From the NCBI GenBank assembly GCA_034770075.1, contig CM068380.1, positions 36,598,695 to 36,662,694 on the forward strand: a DNA stretch of 64,000 nt, read 5' to 3'. Source of the DNA: Aralia elata. Lineage: Eukaryota > Streptophyta > Magnoliopsida > Apiales > Araliaceae. A model generated the notes under the pieces. That model had not been told where the DNA came from, ran no database searches, and saw only the letters and a list, made by a program, of their open reading frames with translations. The position numbers were made by a program, and so were the translations under genes. This document shows positions 46,195-57,917 of this stretch, piece by piece. The stretch's first letter is position 1, and the number at the start of each line of letters is the position of its first letter.

Positions 46195-48203
46195 TGTAGA
46201 CACCCAAATTTTGCACTTCGTATACTAACCTTGACAGGAGGGCAAATTCGTCAAATGAACCGGCCTGCGAGAGCAAAGGATGGACAAGTACGAACACTCG
46301 ACGCCACCGCGACGATTTACAACCGAAACCGACGTGACAACAAGGCCGTCCGAAATGAGCATTCCCAAATGATATGGCACGTCTCCCAGTAATTCCAAGA
46401 CTGTAAAATACGAACCTGTCGGCGAAAACCGATGTCACGACACGAGAATCGAGGCATAGCACGAAAATCGAGAAAGTCAAGCCAGCCAGCCGCGGATTGA
46501 TCTGCGGCCAATAAGTGCGCCTTTTGAAAACACGGAACTCGAAACACGGAAACCGAAAATCAGCTGAGTGGATGGTGGGCGGCCAGCCAGCCGCAGATCA
46601 ATCTGTGGCTGCCCTTGGCAGCCTATTTTAGCTAATTCCTTCATTTGGCATACAAGAGGTGAGCAGGCGGAGAGAAGAAAAAGAATAGGCAGCAACAGCT
46701 AGGAAAAGGAGGAAGAAATAGCAAGAATTTGCAAGAAAATAGAGAGAAAAGAGGGAAAAAAGTGAGGAATTATATCTTTTGTGTAAGATTATATATCATA
46801 TATTTTCTACTATACTCAATATACAAGTTCATACACATTGTGAGGATTATTTGCAAGGTGAAAAGACCATTTCTATAGCAATTTTTGTATATCATTTTGT
46901 TAATCTTCTTGTCAATTGGGTTATGTGAAATGTAGTTTTTCTTGTATATTGTTGTGGATCCATGGATTGAGGACTATTAGTGAGGGTTCCAAATGGAACA
47001 AAATTCTTCCTAATGGCCCGATGATATCCATTTGATGATTTTTAGCTCGTTATAGTAATGTAGCAATTTTGGATGTGAGCCTAGGAACGCGACCTCGTGG
47101 TCCAAATCCGATGATGGACTTTTTGGATGTATGTAATAGGGCCGATGTACCCTTTATTGTAAATATGTAATTGTCGGGCCTTAAAACGATATCAAGTCGA
47201 AAATCGGGTTTAAGGCCCCGTAATAGTGAAATATGTGATTGTGGGCGTTGGGGTTATTTTGATGGTTTACATGCCCATGAATAGCCCCCACGCATTTTAA
47301 TGTTTGGTTTGATTTGCGACACAAAAATTGATTTCAAGTTAAATGATGAAGATTTCTATAAAATCAATCAAAGTAGGTTATTAGCACCACGAGACTAAAA
47401 TTTGGAAATGCTAATGAATGTCGATTCCTATTTAACGAGAAGGCTAAAGAAAAAATCGTTTTCAAACATCACAAAAATGAATTTATAAAAATAAGTAACG
47501 TTTTATTAAATCTTTGTGCATAGGGTTAAAGAGATCCTAGAAGTTGCCCATCATTTGAGTTACGAAAGCAACGTATAGATCTCGATTCCTATTTTGACGA
47601 AGGTTTAGAAAACTCTTGTTTTTGCCAAAATGACACCTAATGAAAAATCTCATAAGTTTTTGACAATTAAAATCAAACCTTTCTCATAAAGCTTTCTCGT
47701 ATAAGCCGAATGACATTCTAAAGCATTCTCAAAAGAAAGCATGACTTTTCATCAAAACCCAAATGGTTTCTTCATGCAAACTCACCACGACATTCACATA
47801 GGCACACACACACACGCGCACATACACACACACATTCAAGAATTAAAGGATAGGAAAAGCATTAAGATTGCGGTAACCGTGTTTCACGGAAGCCGGGGGG
47901 TGCCTAACACCTTCCCCTCGCTTAAGCAAGCCCCCGAACTCTATGAATCTCGGTTTGCAGACCAATTAATTCGGAGTCACATATGAGCCAACGATTTATA
48001 AAAAACGAAAACTCGGATGAGTTGGTACATCCATTTCAAATATACCAACTGGCGACTCTGGTTAATTGGCTCATCATAAAAAACGATCTTTCAAAACCCT
48101 GTCGACATTAATGCCGACCTTTTCCAAAAAATCATCTAATAAAAGGCTAAAATTGGAAAGGGTAACAACTAGCATAAGATAGCGATCACTCCCGGTGTCG
48201 ACA
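46195..48203 (+). repeat. 3' LTR of element F
   Basis: 2009 bp from TGTAGACACCC to GGTGTCGACA, followed by AGTAG. It aligns along its full length with 37659-39666. Confidence 0.9.
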
Positions 48204-48208
48204 AGTAG

Positions 48209-48511
48209 GTTGCAATAAACGCAATAACATATTATGATAGCTAGCCACGAGTAGTAATAAAATGTGAATCCCAATTATTGATATAATAATGGGATATGAT
48301 GTTGATGTGGTTTTGAATTTCATTATGATAGAGTAAATGATGTGAATAGTAGTAACACTATCTTTGTTATGTTTAAAGATAATGAATGAATAAAACACAA
48401 GAGTTTGTCAGATGTGTTATGTGTTATGTGTTGTTTAAAAATATTTAAGCTAAGTCTTAAATGTATAAGTAAATGAATAGTAATCTAATGGCGAATATTT
48501 TGATCCGAAAG
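48209..48511 (+). other. Spacer between the extra ORF and gag in element E
   Basis: Sequence after F resumes element E. It resembles 63465-63717 of D2 (AATCCCA...ATAATGGGATA, GTTAAGTGTTGTTTA), so the extra ORF-spacer-gag order is shared by both copies. Confidence 0.65.
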
Positions 48512-49577
48512 ATGCCGCCAAGAAGAAGATAAACTCGTCAGCAAACCCCCGAGAGATTTACGAACAATAAAGAAGCTAAAGTTAACCCAATGCAGCAACT
48601 GGTGAACCTGTTGGCGGGGGCATTTGCAAATCAGCCTCAGGCTTAAGCCACAACGTTTAAGGATTTTAAAGTTGTAGGGCCCCCGGAATATCACAGGTCT
48701 ATGAATCCAGTCGAAGCTCAAACATGGATCATGGAGATGGAGAAGGATTTTGATGTCACTAGGGTTGGTGAAGATCAGAAGACTGCCTTCATGACATTTA
48801 TGCTAAAGTCAGACGCTAGCTACTGGTGGCAAGCGAATAGGAGCCGAGGTGGTCAGGGAGTAATTCCTTTGGAAAGATTTAAGGAGATATTCTTTGAGAT
48901 ATATTTTTTGCCAAGTTCGCAGGACCAGATGGAGGTTCAATTTCTTGAGTTAAGCAAGGTATGATGACGATTCCCGAGTATGTCATAAAATTTAATGAAT
49001 TGGCGAGGTTTGAGCCATATCAAGTCAATACCGACCAAAGAAAAGTGGAGGTTCGAGCAGGGACTGAAGCCCTGGCTGTATAGCCGAGTATCTATGTTTC
49101 AATTTAATTCGTTCACAGTTGTTCTAGAAAAGGCAATTATAGTAGAAGGGGGAAGTGATGCCCTAACAAAGTACAACTAGGAGCAGAAGAAGAAGAAGAG
49201 TGAAAACGAGAGCAGAGCAAGTGGTAGCCATGGTGGCAGTGGTCAAAAGAGGAAATGGAATGACAGTGTCACTACTGGGAATCAGTAAGGAAGTCAGAAA
49301 AAGAAGTTCAAAGCTTGTGTTACGTGTGGGAAGAATCACGTAGGTGTGTGCTTGAAGGGAAAAAGGGTATGTTTCAACTGCGGTTTGGAGGGCCACATTG
49401 CACCAAACTGCCCTAGTCACAAAGGGAGCATGTTTTACTTGCGGATCGAAGGAACATTTAGCCTGAGAGATTGCCCAAAGAAAGTTGCAGGAGAACCGAG
49501 CGGGGGAAGAGGAAACAGGAGCAGTGGCAAGTTGACCATCGCTGGACCAGCGCAGCCGAGTCGACTAACTGCTTGAA
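48512..49577 (+). pseudogene. Gag of Tekay/Del-like gypsy element E, inactivated
   Basis: ATG at 48512 (MPPRR start, as in D2), with an early stop at codon 7 and others near 48644, 48961 and 49178. The central gag domain is recognisable (MNPVEAQTWIMEMEKDF, FMLKSDASYWWQA, PLERFKEIFFEIYFLPSS). The zinc knuckle CFNCGLEGHIAPNC lies at about 49372-49413, preceded by CVTCGKNHVGVC. Gag normally forms the virus-like particle; this copy cannot. Confidence 0.85.
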
Positions 49578-49585
49578 CATTCAAT

Positions 49586-51962
49586 ATGACGGTGCATGAT
49601 GCAGTTCAATCAAAGGATGTGTTGTCAGGTATCATTCTGATCAATGATATTAATGCTTATGTATTATTTGATGCGGGTGCTACTTGTTCATTTATATCCA
49701 ACAAATTTGCTAGGAAATTAGAATTACTTCAGGAAGAGTTAGACTACCTTCTGAATATAGAAATTGCGAATAGGGAAGTGAATCCTATTAGGTTTGTACA
49801 CAAGAATTGTCGTGTAGATATTAAGGGTCATGTGATGTCGGTGGATTTGATTACAATTCGACTTGGGGAATTTGATGTTATTTTGGCAATGGATTGGTTA
49901 TTTAACCATGGGGCGATGATTGATTGTCAGAAAAAGTGTGTAAACCTTATGAATCCGAAGAAGTCAAAGGTATTATTTTATGGTAGCAAGTCGCCTAGAC
50001 AAACAAGATGTCTAACGATGATGCAGGCCAGGAAGTTGGTAAGACAAGGATGTGTGGGATATTTAGCCTACATAGTCAATACGAAAAAGGTAGGTGTAAA
50101 ACTGGAGGAAATACTAGTTGTTAGAGATTTTGTGGACGTGTTTCTAGACGATTTGCCAAGACTTCCGCCGAATCGAGAAATTGAATTTGTGATCGATTTA
50201 GCACCAGGTACTGCTCCTATATCGAAAGCCCTATACCGTATGGCTCCAGTGGAGATGAAGGAGTTGATGGTTCAACTGCAGGAGTTATTAGATAAGAAGT
50301 ATATTCAGCCGAGCATATCACCGTGGGGAGCACCAGTGTTATTTGTCAAGAAGAAGGCTGGATCGATGAGACTTTGCATTAATTATAGGGAGTTGAATAA
50401 GGTTACCATCAAGAATAAATACCTGTTGCCAAAGATCGATGATTTGTTTGATCAATTGAAAGGAGCAAAATATTTCTCGAAAATAAATTTGAGAAGTGGG
50501 TATCATCAGTTGAAGGTGAGGAAGGAGGATATACCAAAGACGGTGTTCAAAACTCGATATGGTCATTACGAGTTTCTAGTAATGTCCTTTAGTTTAACTA
50601 ATGCACCCGCAATGTTTATAGATTTAATGAATATGGTGTTTAAACCATTTTTGGACAAGTTTGTGGTGGTGTTCATTGATGATATATTAGTATATTCTAA
50701 AACCCAAGAAGAACATGCAGAACATTTGAGAGTGAAGTTGGAGTCGTTAAGGAGAGAGAAGTTATACGCGAAATTTTCGAAATGCGAATTCTGGTTGGAG
50801 CGGGTGCAATTTCTTGGGCATGTAATTGATAAGAACGGAATTTCGGTGGATCCAGCAAAAGTGGAAGCTGTATAAATTGGGATTAGCCGAAGATACCGTC
50901 AGAAGTGAGGAGTTTCCTAGGCTTGGCAGGTTATTATCGTCGGTTTATTCAAGATTTCTTTGAAATAGCCAGTCAATTAATTAATTTGACAAGGAAAGCA
51001 GTAAAGTTCATATGGACAGAAAAATAAGAAGAAAGTTTTCAAAAATTAAAGAAAAGATTAAGTATGGTACCTGTGTTCTCTTTGCCGGATAATACATAAA
51101 ATTTTGTGGTGTATAGCGACGCATCACACAAGGGACTAGGCTATGTGCTTATGTAGAATGACAAGGTCATTGCGTATGCATCGCGACAGTTAAAAGATTA
51201 TGAGAAAGAGTATCCGACCCATGATTTGGAGTTAGCTTCGGTGGTGTTTGCTCTGAAGATTTGGAGGCACTATCTTTATGGGGAGAAATGTGAGATATAC
51301 ACAGACCATAAAAGTCTAAAGTATATTTTCACACAAAAGGACTTAAATATGCATCAGAGGCGATGGTTGGAGTTGATTAAGAACTATGATTGTGAAATTC
51401 TATACCATTCGGAAGGAGCTAATATGGTTGTCGACGCCTTAAACAGAAAGGGTCGGGAGAAGTTGATGTTGTTAACTTCTCAGGAGAAGCTCATATCGGA
51501 AATGGCGAAGTTAGAATTAGAAGTGGAATATCCAAGGGAATCAGGAGGAAAATTATTTCATATGGAGAACCGTCCAACCTTGGTGGAAAAAGTGAAGGAA
51601 GCACAACTCCAGGATGAAGAGTGTGAGAAAATAAGGAAGAGGGTATTTGAAGGGGAGGAACTAAAATTTAAAATTGATACCGAAGGGTTGTTGAGATTTG
51701 AAGGCAAAATCTGGGTTCCACCGGTACAAGAAGTTCGAGATGAAATTTTGAGTGAGGCTCATAACTCGAGATATTCAATTCACCCGGGGAGTACGAAAAT
51801 GTACCAAGATCTTCGACAACATTTCTAGTGGACAAATATGAAAAAGGAAGTTGCTGAATGTGTTGCAAAGTGCTTAACATGTCAGAAAGTCAAAGCAGAA
51901 CACCAAAAGCCAAGTGGTTTTTTGCTACCATTGGAAATACCGGAATGGAAGTGGGAGCATAT
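49586..51962 (+). pseudogene. Pol of gypsy element E (protease, RT, RNase H, integrase start), truncated
   Basis: Protease FDAGATCSFIS is at about 49670. Reverse transcriptase 50230-50870 has SPWGAPVLFVKKK, LCINYRELNKVT, YGHYEFLVMSF and FIDDILVYS, with the frame ending in TAA near 50873. 50876-51225 is frame-broken RNase H. 51226-51828 continues with HQRRWLELI and the H2C2 region (HPGSTKMYQDL), then CLTCQKVKAEH after a stop at 51826. The domain order PR-RT-RNaseH-IN is gypsy. Coding stops in integrase at WEHI, where the LTR of A' begins. Confidence 0.9.
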
Positions 51963-53233
51963 TGAAAGTAGTATGCACGCAAGCCAATCATATTTGATAT
52001 GATGTAGCATATACTTTGTAATCTTATTCGGTTATAAAAGGGATTTTATATTATCTACATAATGTTGTTATATTAAATGTGATAAACCCATAGTTTTGAG
52101 CAATGCTTTTAGAATCATGATGGTGATCATGCTAATAAGATCTAAATTCAAGATAGCTCACAAACTAAAATTGTTCCTAATCGTTGGATTACGAAAAAGG
52201 GGATTAGTGAATCCGGATAGATTAGTACATACGTTGCTTGCTCTTAAGAAGAGGATGATTGATCTCATAATCATTTGTGTGGAGACACTAAAGCAAGTAT
52301 GTAAGTGCTTATTGGAGAATAAGTTCACTGAACGTGGCTCGCTAAGGAATACCTAATGGAGTTTTACTCGCCTGTCAATAGGAATTCCTCTAGTGATAGT
52401 AGTACAAGTGATCCTTGGACTTGAGATCATCATAGTATCTTGTGTATGATGAGTTAAGTGTATTTAATTTATTTAAGAAGTATTTATTTAAGAAGTAAAT
52501 GGCATAATTGTAATAATAAGTTAAGTGTATTTAATTTAATCTATGGAGATAGAATAAATTAAATAGCTTAATATTTATTATTTAATATTTTTGAAATATT
52601 AAATATAAATTAATTAGAGGAGTCTTATTATTATTATTATTACTATTACTATTATTTAATTCCTAATAGGGATTGGGAATTAATTAATAGAAGTACTCTC
52701 TCATGAATTCCTAATTGGATTAGGAGCATAATTAATTAAAGGAGTTTAATTATAATAAAAACCCTAATCCTAAATAGTTTAGGGAAGGGTTATTCCTACA
52801 TCTATAAATAAGAGGAGTCTTATCATAGATTAGGGTTACACACTCTTGCATTAGATTGTGGAGAGTACTTGTAATTTCTATAGAGATAGAAACTAGGGTT
52901 TTGCCAACACCCAATTTCTTGAATAATTATTCTTCCTTGGTGGATCACCTCTAGAGGCCAAACACTTGGGTGGCTAACGTTGATCAAGCAAAGGAATTTA
53001 GTCGGTAGAATTCAAGGAGAACGCGAAGGAATTGGAGGTGAACTTGTACCCGAGGAAGCACGGTTCTACGAGGGTATAATTTTTATCTCTATCTCTTTCG
53101 TTTATATCGTTAATTGAGCACATAGATTGATCATGGTGATTGTTTGTATAAAATTTTAAAAATCCGATTTTATCACGCTTCCGCTTTATTTATGTAATTT
53201 GATTCCATGTTCGCGTCATATACAAACCTAACA
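51963..53233 (+). repeat. 5' LTR of A'
   Basis: 1271 bp with the same ends as the LTR of A but lacking about 550 bp, removed between GTATGATGAGTTA and AAGTGTATTTAATTT near 52455. A local duplication of TTTAAGAAG/AAGTGTATTTAATTT surrounds the deletion point. Confidence 0.85.
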
Positions 53234-53234
53234 G

Positions 53235-53246
53235 TGGTATCAGAGT
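53235..53246 (+). other. Primer binding site of A' (one mismatch)
   Basis: TGGTATCAGAGT where element A has TGGTATCAGAGC; initiator-Met type. Confidence 0.85.
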
Positions 53247-53345
53247 AATCTTGTGCTAATTATCGATTTTGATGATTCCATGTGTGTATGGTATGCGATT
53301 GGATCGAAATTTTTGGGCAGAATCTGTTTTTTCTGAATCTGCTAC

Positions 53346-53470
53346 GCGGCGCAGCTGCGCCGTTTCTAGTTCATTCTGGAGCGCAGCTGCGCCCAAACCC
53401 AGAAAGTCGTTTCTGGGGTTCAGCACAGCTACGCCGTTTCCCAGTTCATTCTGGGCGCAGCTGCGCCGGA
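53346..53470 (+). repeat. GC-rich palindrome cluster in the leader of A'
   Basis: Four GCGCAGCTGCGC-type words at the same spacing as in A. The first, second and fourth are perfect palindromes and the third is decayed (GCACAGCTACGCC). In A it is the third and fourth that are changed. Confidence 0.85.
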
Positions 53471-54409
53471 CAGCAGAATCCGAAAAATAATTTTTCCTTC
53501 AATTAAAATAAATGGTGTATTTAATTGATATATGTTTAAAATAAAGTTGTTTATTTTATCTGGAATAGGATTTCAGATTGCTAAATTAAAGGAGTTTAAT
53601 ATGGATTTGGTTTTTGATTAAAATAAAAGAGTTTATTTTGTTTCAAAACTAAATATTAACAAAACTTTTGCCCATTAATTGATATCAATGCATATATGGA
53701 ATGGTTTTATTATTCATGGGATGAATGTTATTTATTGATACATATAGAGATATGTATGATAATAAATAGGGATTGATTATGGACTATTGACCAATGTCTG
53801 ATTAGAATTATTTTAGAGGATGCTTGAATGTATGGGTTTTTATAAATGGGGTCTGCGTACCTCGTCTTCTCTAATTTTTCTTAATGGAAAATTATATCTC
53901 CCTCCTATGTACTTCCTCTTGACTGCTGATCAAGGTTTCTATTTATTGTAAATAGTTTATGTAATAGGTTTAGTTAGAATTACTTGAAGAATTGGAGACA
54001 AAGGATCAAGGAGCGCTTGAAGACCCGTTTGTAATTGAGCCCAAGTTTAAATGTAATAGTTATATTTAAATTTAATTCTTGAACCCTATGTTTGACCTTT
54101 TGGTTCACTTGGTTGCTCTAGTGAACCAAACTAGAATCAAAGTCCATAATCAATTCGGGTAGAATATAGTATTCTATATGTGCATGCTTACTATATATAT
54201 ATATATATATATATATTATCCAACATGCTTCACATGTAAAATAATATGACGCGTATTTTATATATATGTGCATGCGCGCTAAACAAGATGAGACAAATAA
54301 TAATTACAAACCCCTCAAAGAAATTATATTAAGTCCTAAACGTTCAAAGATATTTAGAATATCGAACGTCGCCTTCTAGCATGGTAAAGCGATAGAGTAT
54401 TAAATATTT

Positions 54410-54720
54410 AATATGAGTTTGTTGTGTCACACAAGGCAAGTATTAAATATTTAAGATGTTGCTTTGTCACATTTAATGCTTATAAATAGACTGAACGATA
54501 CTGTTTTGTTGTGTCACACAAGGACAGTGTTTTTCTTTCGAATATATGGAAGTGCTAGGTTGGACTTAACTTGGATAATTTTGATTCGGATGTATCACAC
54601 TTGATCAAAATAATCTAAGAGGAAAAATACAAGGAGTTACATAGTGATGTAATTGACAATAGTTGTCTACCTATTTATTTATATATAGTTTGTTGTGTCA
54701 CACACGGCTATATACATTTG
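54410..54720 (+). repeat. Four hairpin motifs in the leader of A', short-loop form
   Basis: TTTGTTGTGTCACACAAGG near 54417 and 54505, TTTGTTGTGTCACACACGG near 54689 and the variant ATGTATCACACTTGATC near 54589. Each has CACACA where A has CACCACA, giving TTGTG-TCA-CACAA. Confidence 0.75.
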
Positions 54721-54905
54721 AAATGGGATCCTCATTCTCACTAGCAAATCTTTAATTAGATTTGCCAAACTATATATATTGAGGGTAATATAGTTTAATG
54801 AAAAAGTGAGAGATACCAATTTAAAATAAAGATCTAATTTATTTTGGTAATTAATTAAATGAATGTATGCTAAAATGTTGTCTATTTCATTTACAGAATT
54901 TTACA

Positions 54906-55077
54906 ATGTCTAATTTACTATCACTACGGAGCATATTAGATGCTAATTAACTGGACCAAATAACACGGACTAGTTAAGAAATTTGAGAATAGTTCTCAAG
55001 GCTGAAAAGTTATCTTATGTCCTTAATATGTCTATCCCTGCAATGGTTACAGACAATGCCTCAGAGGAAGAGATTGC
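54906..55077 (+). pseudogene. Gag start of A', broken
   Basis: ATG 54906 opens a frame matching the start of Gag in A (LRSILDAN), with a stop after about 15 codons. It runs into the D1 insertion at the point that corresponds to 18528 in A (EEEIA). Confidence 0.8.
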
Positions 55078-57917
55078 TGTAACGGACGAATTAATTGCGT
55101 TGTGATTCTGGGGACAGAATCCTTTTAAGGAGGGAAGGATGTAACGAATGCAATTTTTGTGATTAAATAAAAATATTTACTGAGTTATATAAATATTTTT
55201 ATTAATTTATTTATTGAGTAAACTAAATAATTTATAAGTTATGGTGAAAGAATTTTTGTTAAATGTTATTTGATTGTGATTTGATGTGTTTATTCTAATT
55301 TAATTTAATAATTAAATTAGATTATTAAATGATTTATTTGAATAAAGAATTTATTTGAATAAGATAATTTATTTGGTGTTATTGTTATTGGTTAAATGGA
55401 ACTATTATTTAGGTTAGTAAGGTTTAATTGAATTTATTTAATAATAAGTTCAATTAAATTAAAAGTGTGACAATTAAAACTATATGTTATAATGAGTTAT
55501 TAAAATAAATAGAAAGAGTTTTTATTTCCATCAAACCAAACAAGGCCTTATGACCTTTGGTTGGAAATAATGAGTTATTTCAATTTTGTTTTGCCAAACA
55601 AGCCTTATGGCTTTTGAATTATGTAACTGATGATTTTAAAATTAAAATACGTGATTATGTTTCATCAGTTTTTATTTGTAGACTTTATCAGTTTATTTGT
55701 TAAACTTAGAAAAGAAAGAAGAAAGAACAGAGCTTTGAGAGTTTAGAGAAAATTGAGAGTTTGAGAGTTTTGAGAATTGAGAGAGAGAAGGAAAAGAATT
55801 GCTAAGCTAAGGAATCATACATAGCTTGAAGGTATAATTCTTGTTACTTTTGTTCTTCACTATATTCTTATTATTTTACTTCTCTGTATATGATTTCTAT
55901 TTCACTGTATATGAATTTATATGCTAAATACATGAATTACTTGGTTATAATTGTTAGTAAGCATGTATTAGAGATTATGTGATGATTATAAACTAAATTG
56001 AAAGAGTTAATTCATGAAAGCATGTTTTAGAATGAAGTTTTTTGTTTTTACAGAGTCTTATTTCATGTATGGCATATATATATATATGAAAATTGATGTT
56101 CAATTAGATTATTAATCGGTAAATTGACTTTTGATTGTGTTAATATGATGAAAAACGAAAAGAATGTAATTAGAATGGATTAAAATGATTGAAAGATGAG
56201 TTTACAGTGGTTGATTTTATTAAAATGGCTAAAACATGAATATTTGGTTTAAAACAGAGAATTTTTGGTTCAATTTGGTTGGTTATGTGTATTATAATGG
56301 TTAGAATGTTTAGAAACATGTTGGGTAATTGTTTTATATTGTATTTGATGTCTGGGTATGTTTAATCTATGTGTTGGATGGTAGAATTCGGGAAATTTGG
56401 CCAAATTTGGCCTAAGTTTTTACTGGTTCGCGAATTGTAGAAGGTGTCAGTCGCGTCTACCGCCCCGGCGGTAGAAATGAGCAAAAATATCGCCTCGGCG
56501 GTCCTGTCGCCTCGACGACATAATTGCATTAGATTCCTCGCCCCGACGACAGACTCGCCCCGGCGACGATTTTGTTAAGAAATTCACCGCTCCGGCGGTG
56601 GAACAGTAACTGAAGAAAGAAAAATATTAAAATTTATTTATTTGTTTTGTGATATTGCTATGTTGTTATATGTATGTTTAAAACCGATATTGAGGTAATA
56701 AATGACCAATGAGATACCACGAGGTTTGTTAGCAAATATTTGTGGAATATCGAATGTCAATCGAGATGGTACAATAAAATGGGATAAAAACAAACCCTAA
56801 AATGTATATGAATTTATAACTAATTATTGTTATCGTTTTGTAATCAAAATGTATAGGGTGATTAAGGGACGTGCATTATTTAAATCTGTAATCTACGCAC
56901 GAGCCAAGTTCCTTATCTCAATTTATTACTTTTACGTTGAGCAAGTTTTCCTTCCTTAAACTTGTTATTTCATTTAAAGCAAGTTAATTTTCATTGAGCA
57001 AGATTATAAACCTTAGCTTATTGTTATTCAAACAAGGTTTCTATCATGATTAAGAGCTAAAGCTTTATTCCAGTTATTATTGTTCGATCATTGATTATTA
57101 TTCAAACTTAGAACAGATTTCTATTGTACAAACTTTACCGATGAATCAAATGCTTTAGTGACTAGCGAACCCTTATTGATTCAGCTAGTCCTTAGTTGAT
57201 GAGCGTTCTAAAGACTTAGAATATTTTAACATCTTTCCAAACCAAGTTCCTTTTGGTACGGATTCTGATACTAAACTGAGATGAACAACCCTAATATAGG
57301 GGATTAATTACGCGACAACGTTAAAATGTTTGTGCACAATACATTGTACAAAGGGCTGATCCCCATGAGTATGAGATGGATGGTCCATAGTCTATAAGAC
57401 TGTTAAAGGTTACGGTAGAAATATATTCAGTTCTTGAGCTAAGCTTTCTATTGAGCTTCCAGATCTTGACTACTTATTGATTGAATTCAAAAAAACTATT
57501 ATACCTCAGTTGAAATCTACTTCATTGATTATTCAATTGCTATTGTTATCACACTTGTGGGCAATTGTTTGCTCACTCTTGCATTAAACTTTGCAGCTAA
57601 GACTGAGAAATCGGACGAGCCGTCCACAAGTAAAGGCAAGGGCAAGATGCCGAAGTAGCAAGAGACATGTTACACGTTTGTTGTTTATTTGTAATAAGAC
57701 TTATTTTAAATTATGTTTTATTTCCGCACTGATGTAATAGAGGTTAGATAACCTGGGATTTGTTTATTTAAGAGATTTGAGATGTTACCCCTTTTCGTGG
57801 GAAGATGTTTCATTCAGTTTAATTATGTTATCTTATTATGAGTAGATAGTTGTGAATGATTAAAATAGTGAACACCAAATCAGTGGGAGTTAAGTACCCG
57901 GATTTAGGGGTGTCACA
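55078..57917 (+). mobile_element. Gypsy remnant D1: internal tail plus one LTR
   Basis: ATTGC flanks it (55073-55077 and 57918-57922). It starts TGTAACG, the first seven bases of the LTR, then has about 55 bp of the end of an internal region including the polypurine tract TTTTAAGGAGGGAAGGA, then the complete LTR 55140-57917 (TGTAACGAATGC to GGGGTGTCACA). Almost all of the 5' LTR and the internal region has been deleted, keeping both outer ends. No coding sequence remains. Confidence 0.88.
55140..57917 (+). repeat. LTR of D1
   Basis: 2778 bp, clearly homologous to the D2 LTR. It contains a CpG-rich inverted-repeat patch at 56445-56600 (for example CCGCCCCGGCGG) and a GA-rich stretch near 55710-55800. 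Confidence 0.88.

Larger units (their letters stand above)
37659..48203 (+). mobile_element. Tat-like Ty3/gypsy element F, degenerate, about 10.5 kb
   Basis: LTRs 37659-39666 and 46195-48203 start TGTAGACAC and end GTCGACG/GTCGACA. The 5-bp duplication AGTAG is at 37654-37658 and 48204-48208. The primer site is of tRNA-Arg type and the polypurine tract is AAAGAGGGGCAGC; both are characteristic of the Tat/Ogre/Retand group. The internal 6.5 kb has only scrambled pol fragments, no recognisable gag, and a tandem-repeat-rich 3' half, so it is not autonomous. It is inserted at the stop codon of the extra ORF of element E. Confidence 0.9.

Noticed and set aside
49586..51962. Element E and D2 as one element
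   Set aside because: E carries many lesions and its own extra ORF and gag, while D2 repeats both intact; they are separate copies of one family.
51963..53233. The A' LTR being the missing 3' LTR of element A
   Set aside because: It is followed by a primer site and a gag leader, is preceded by gypsy integrase sequence instead of the end of A pol, and differs from the A LTR by a large deletion.
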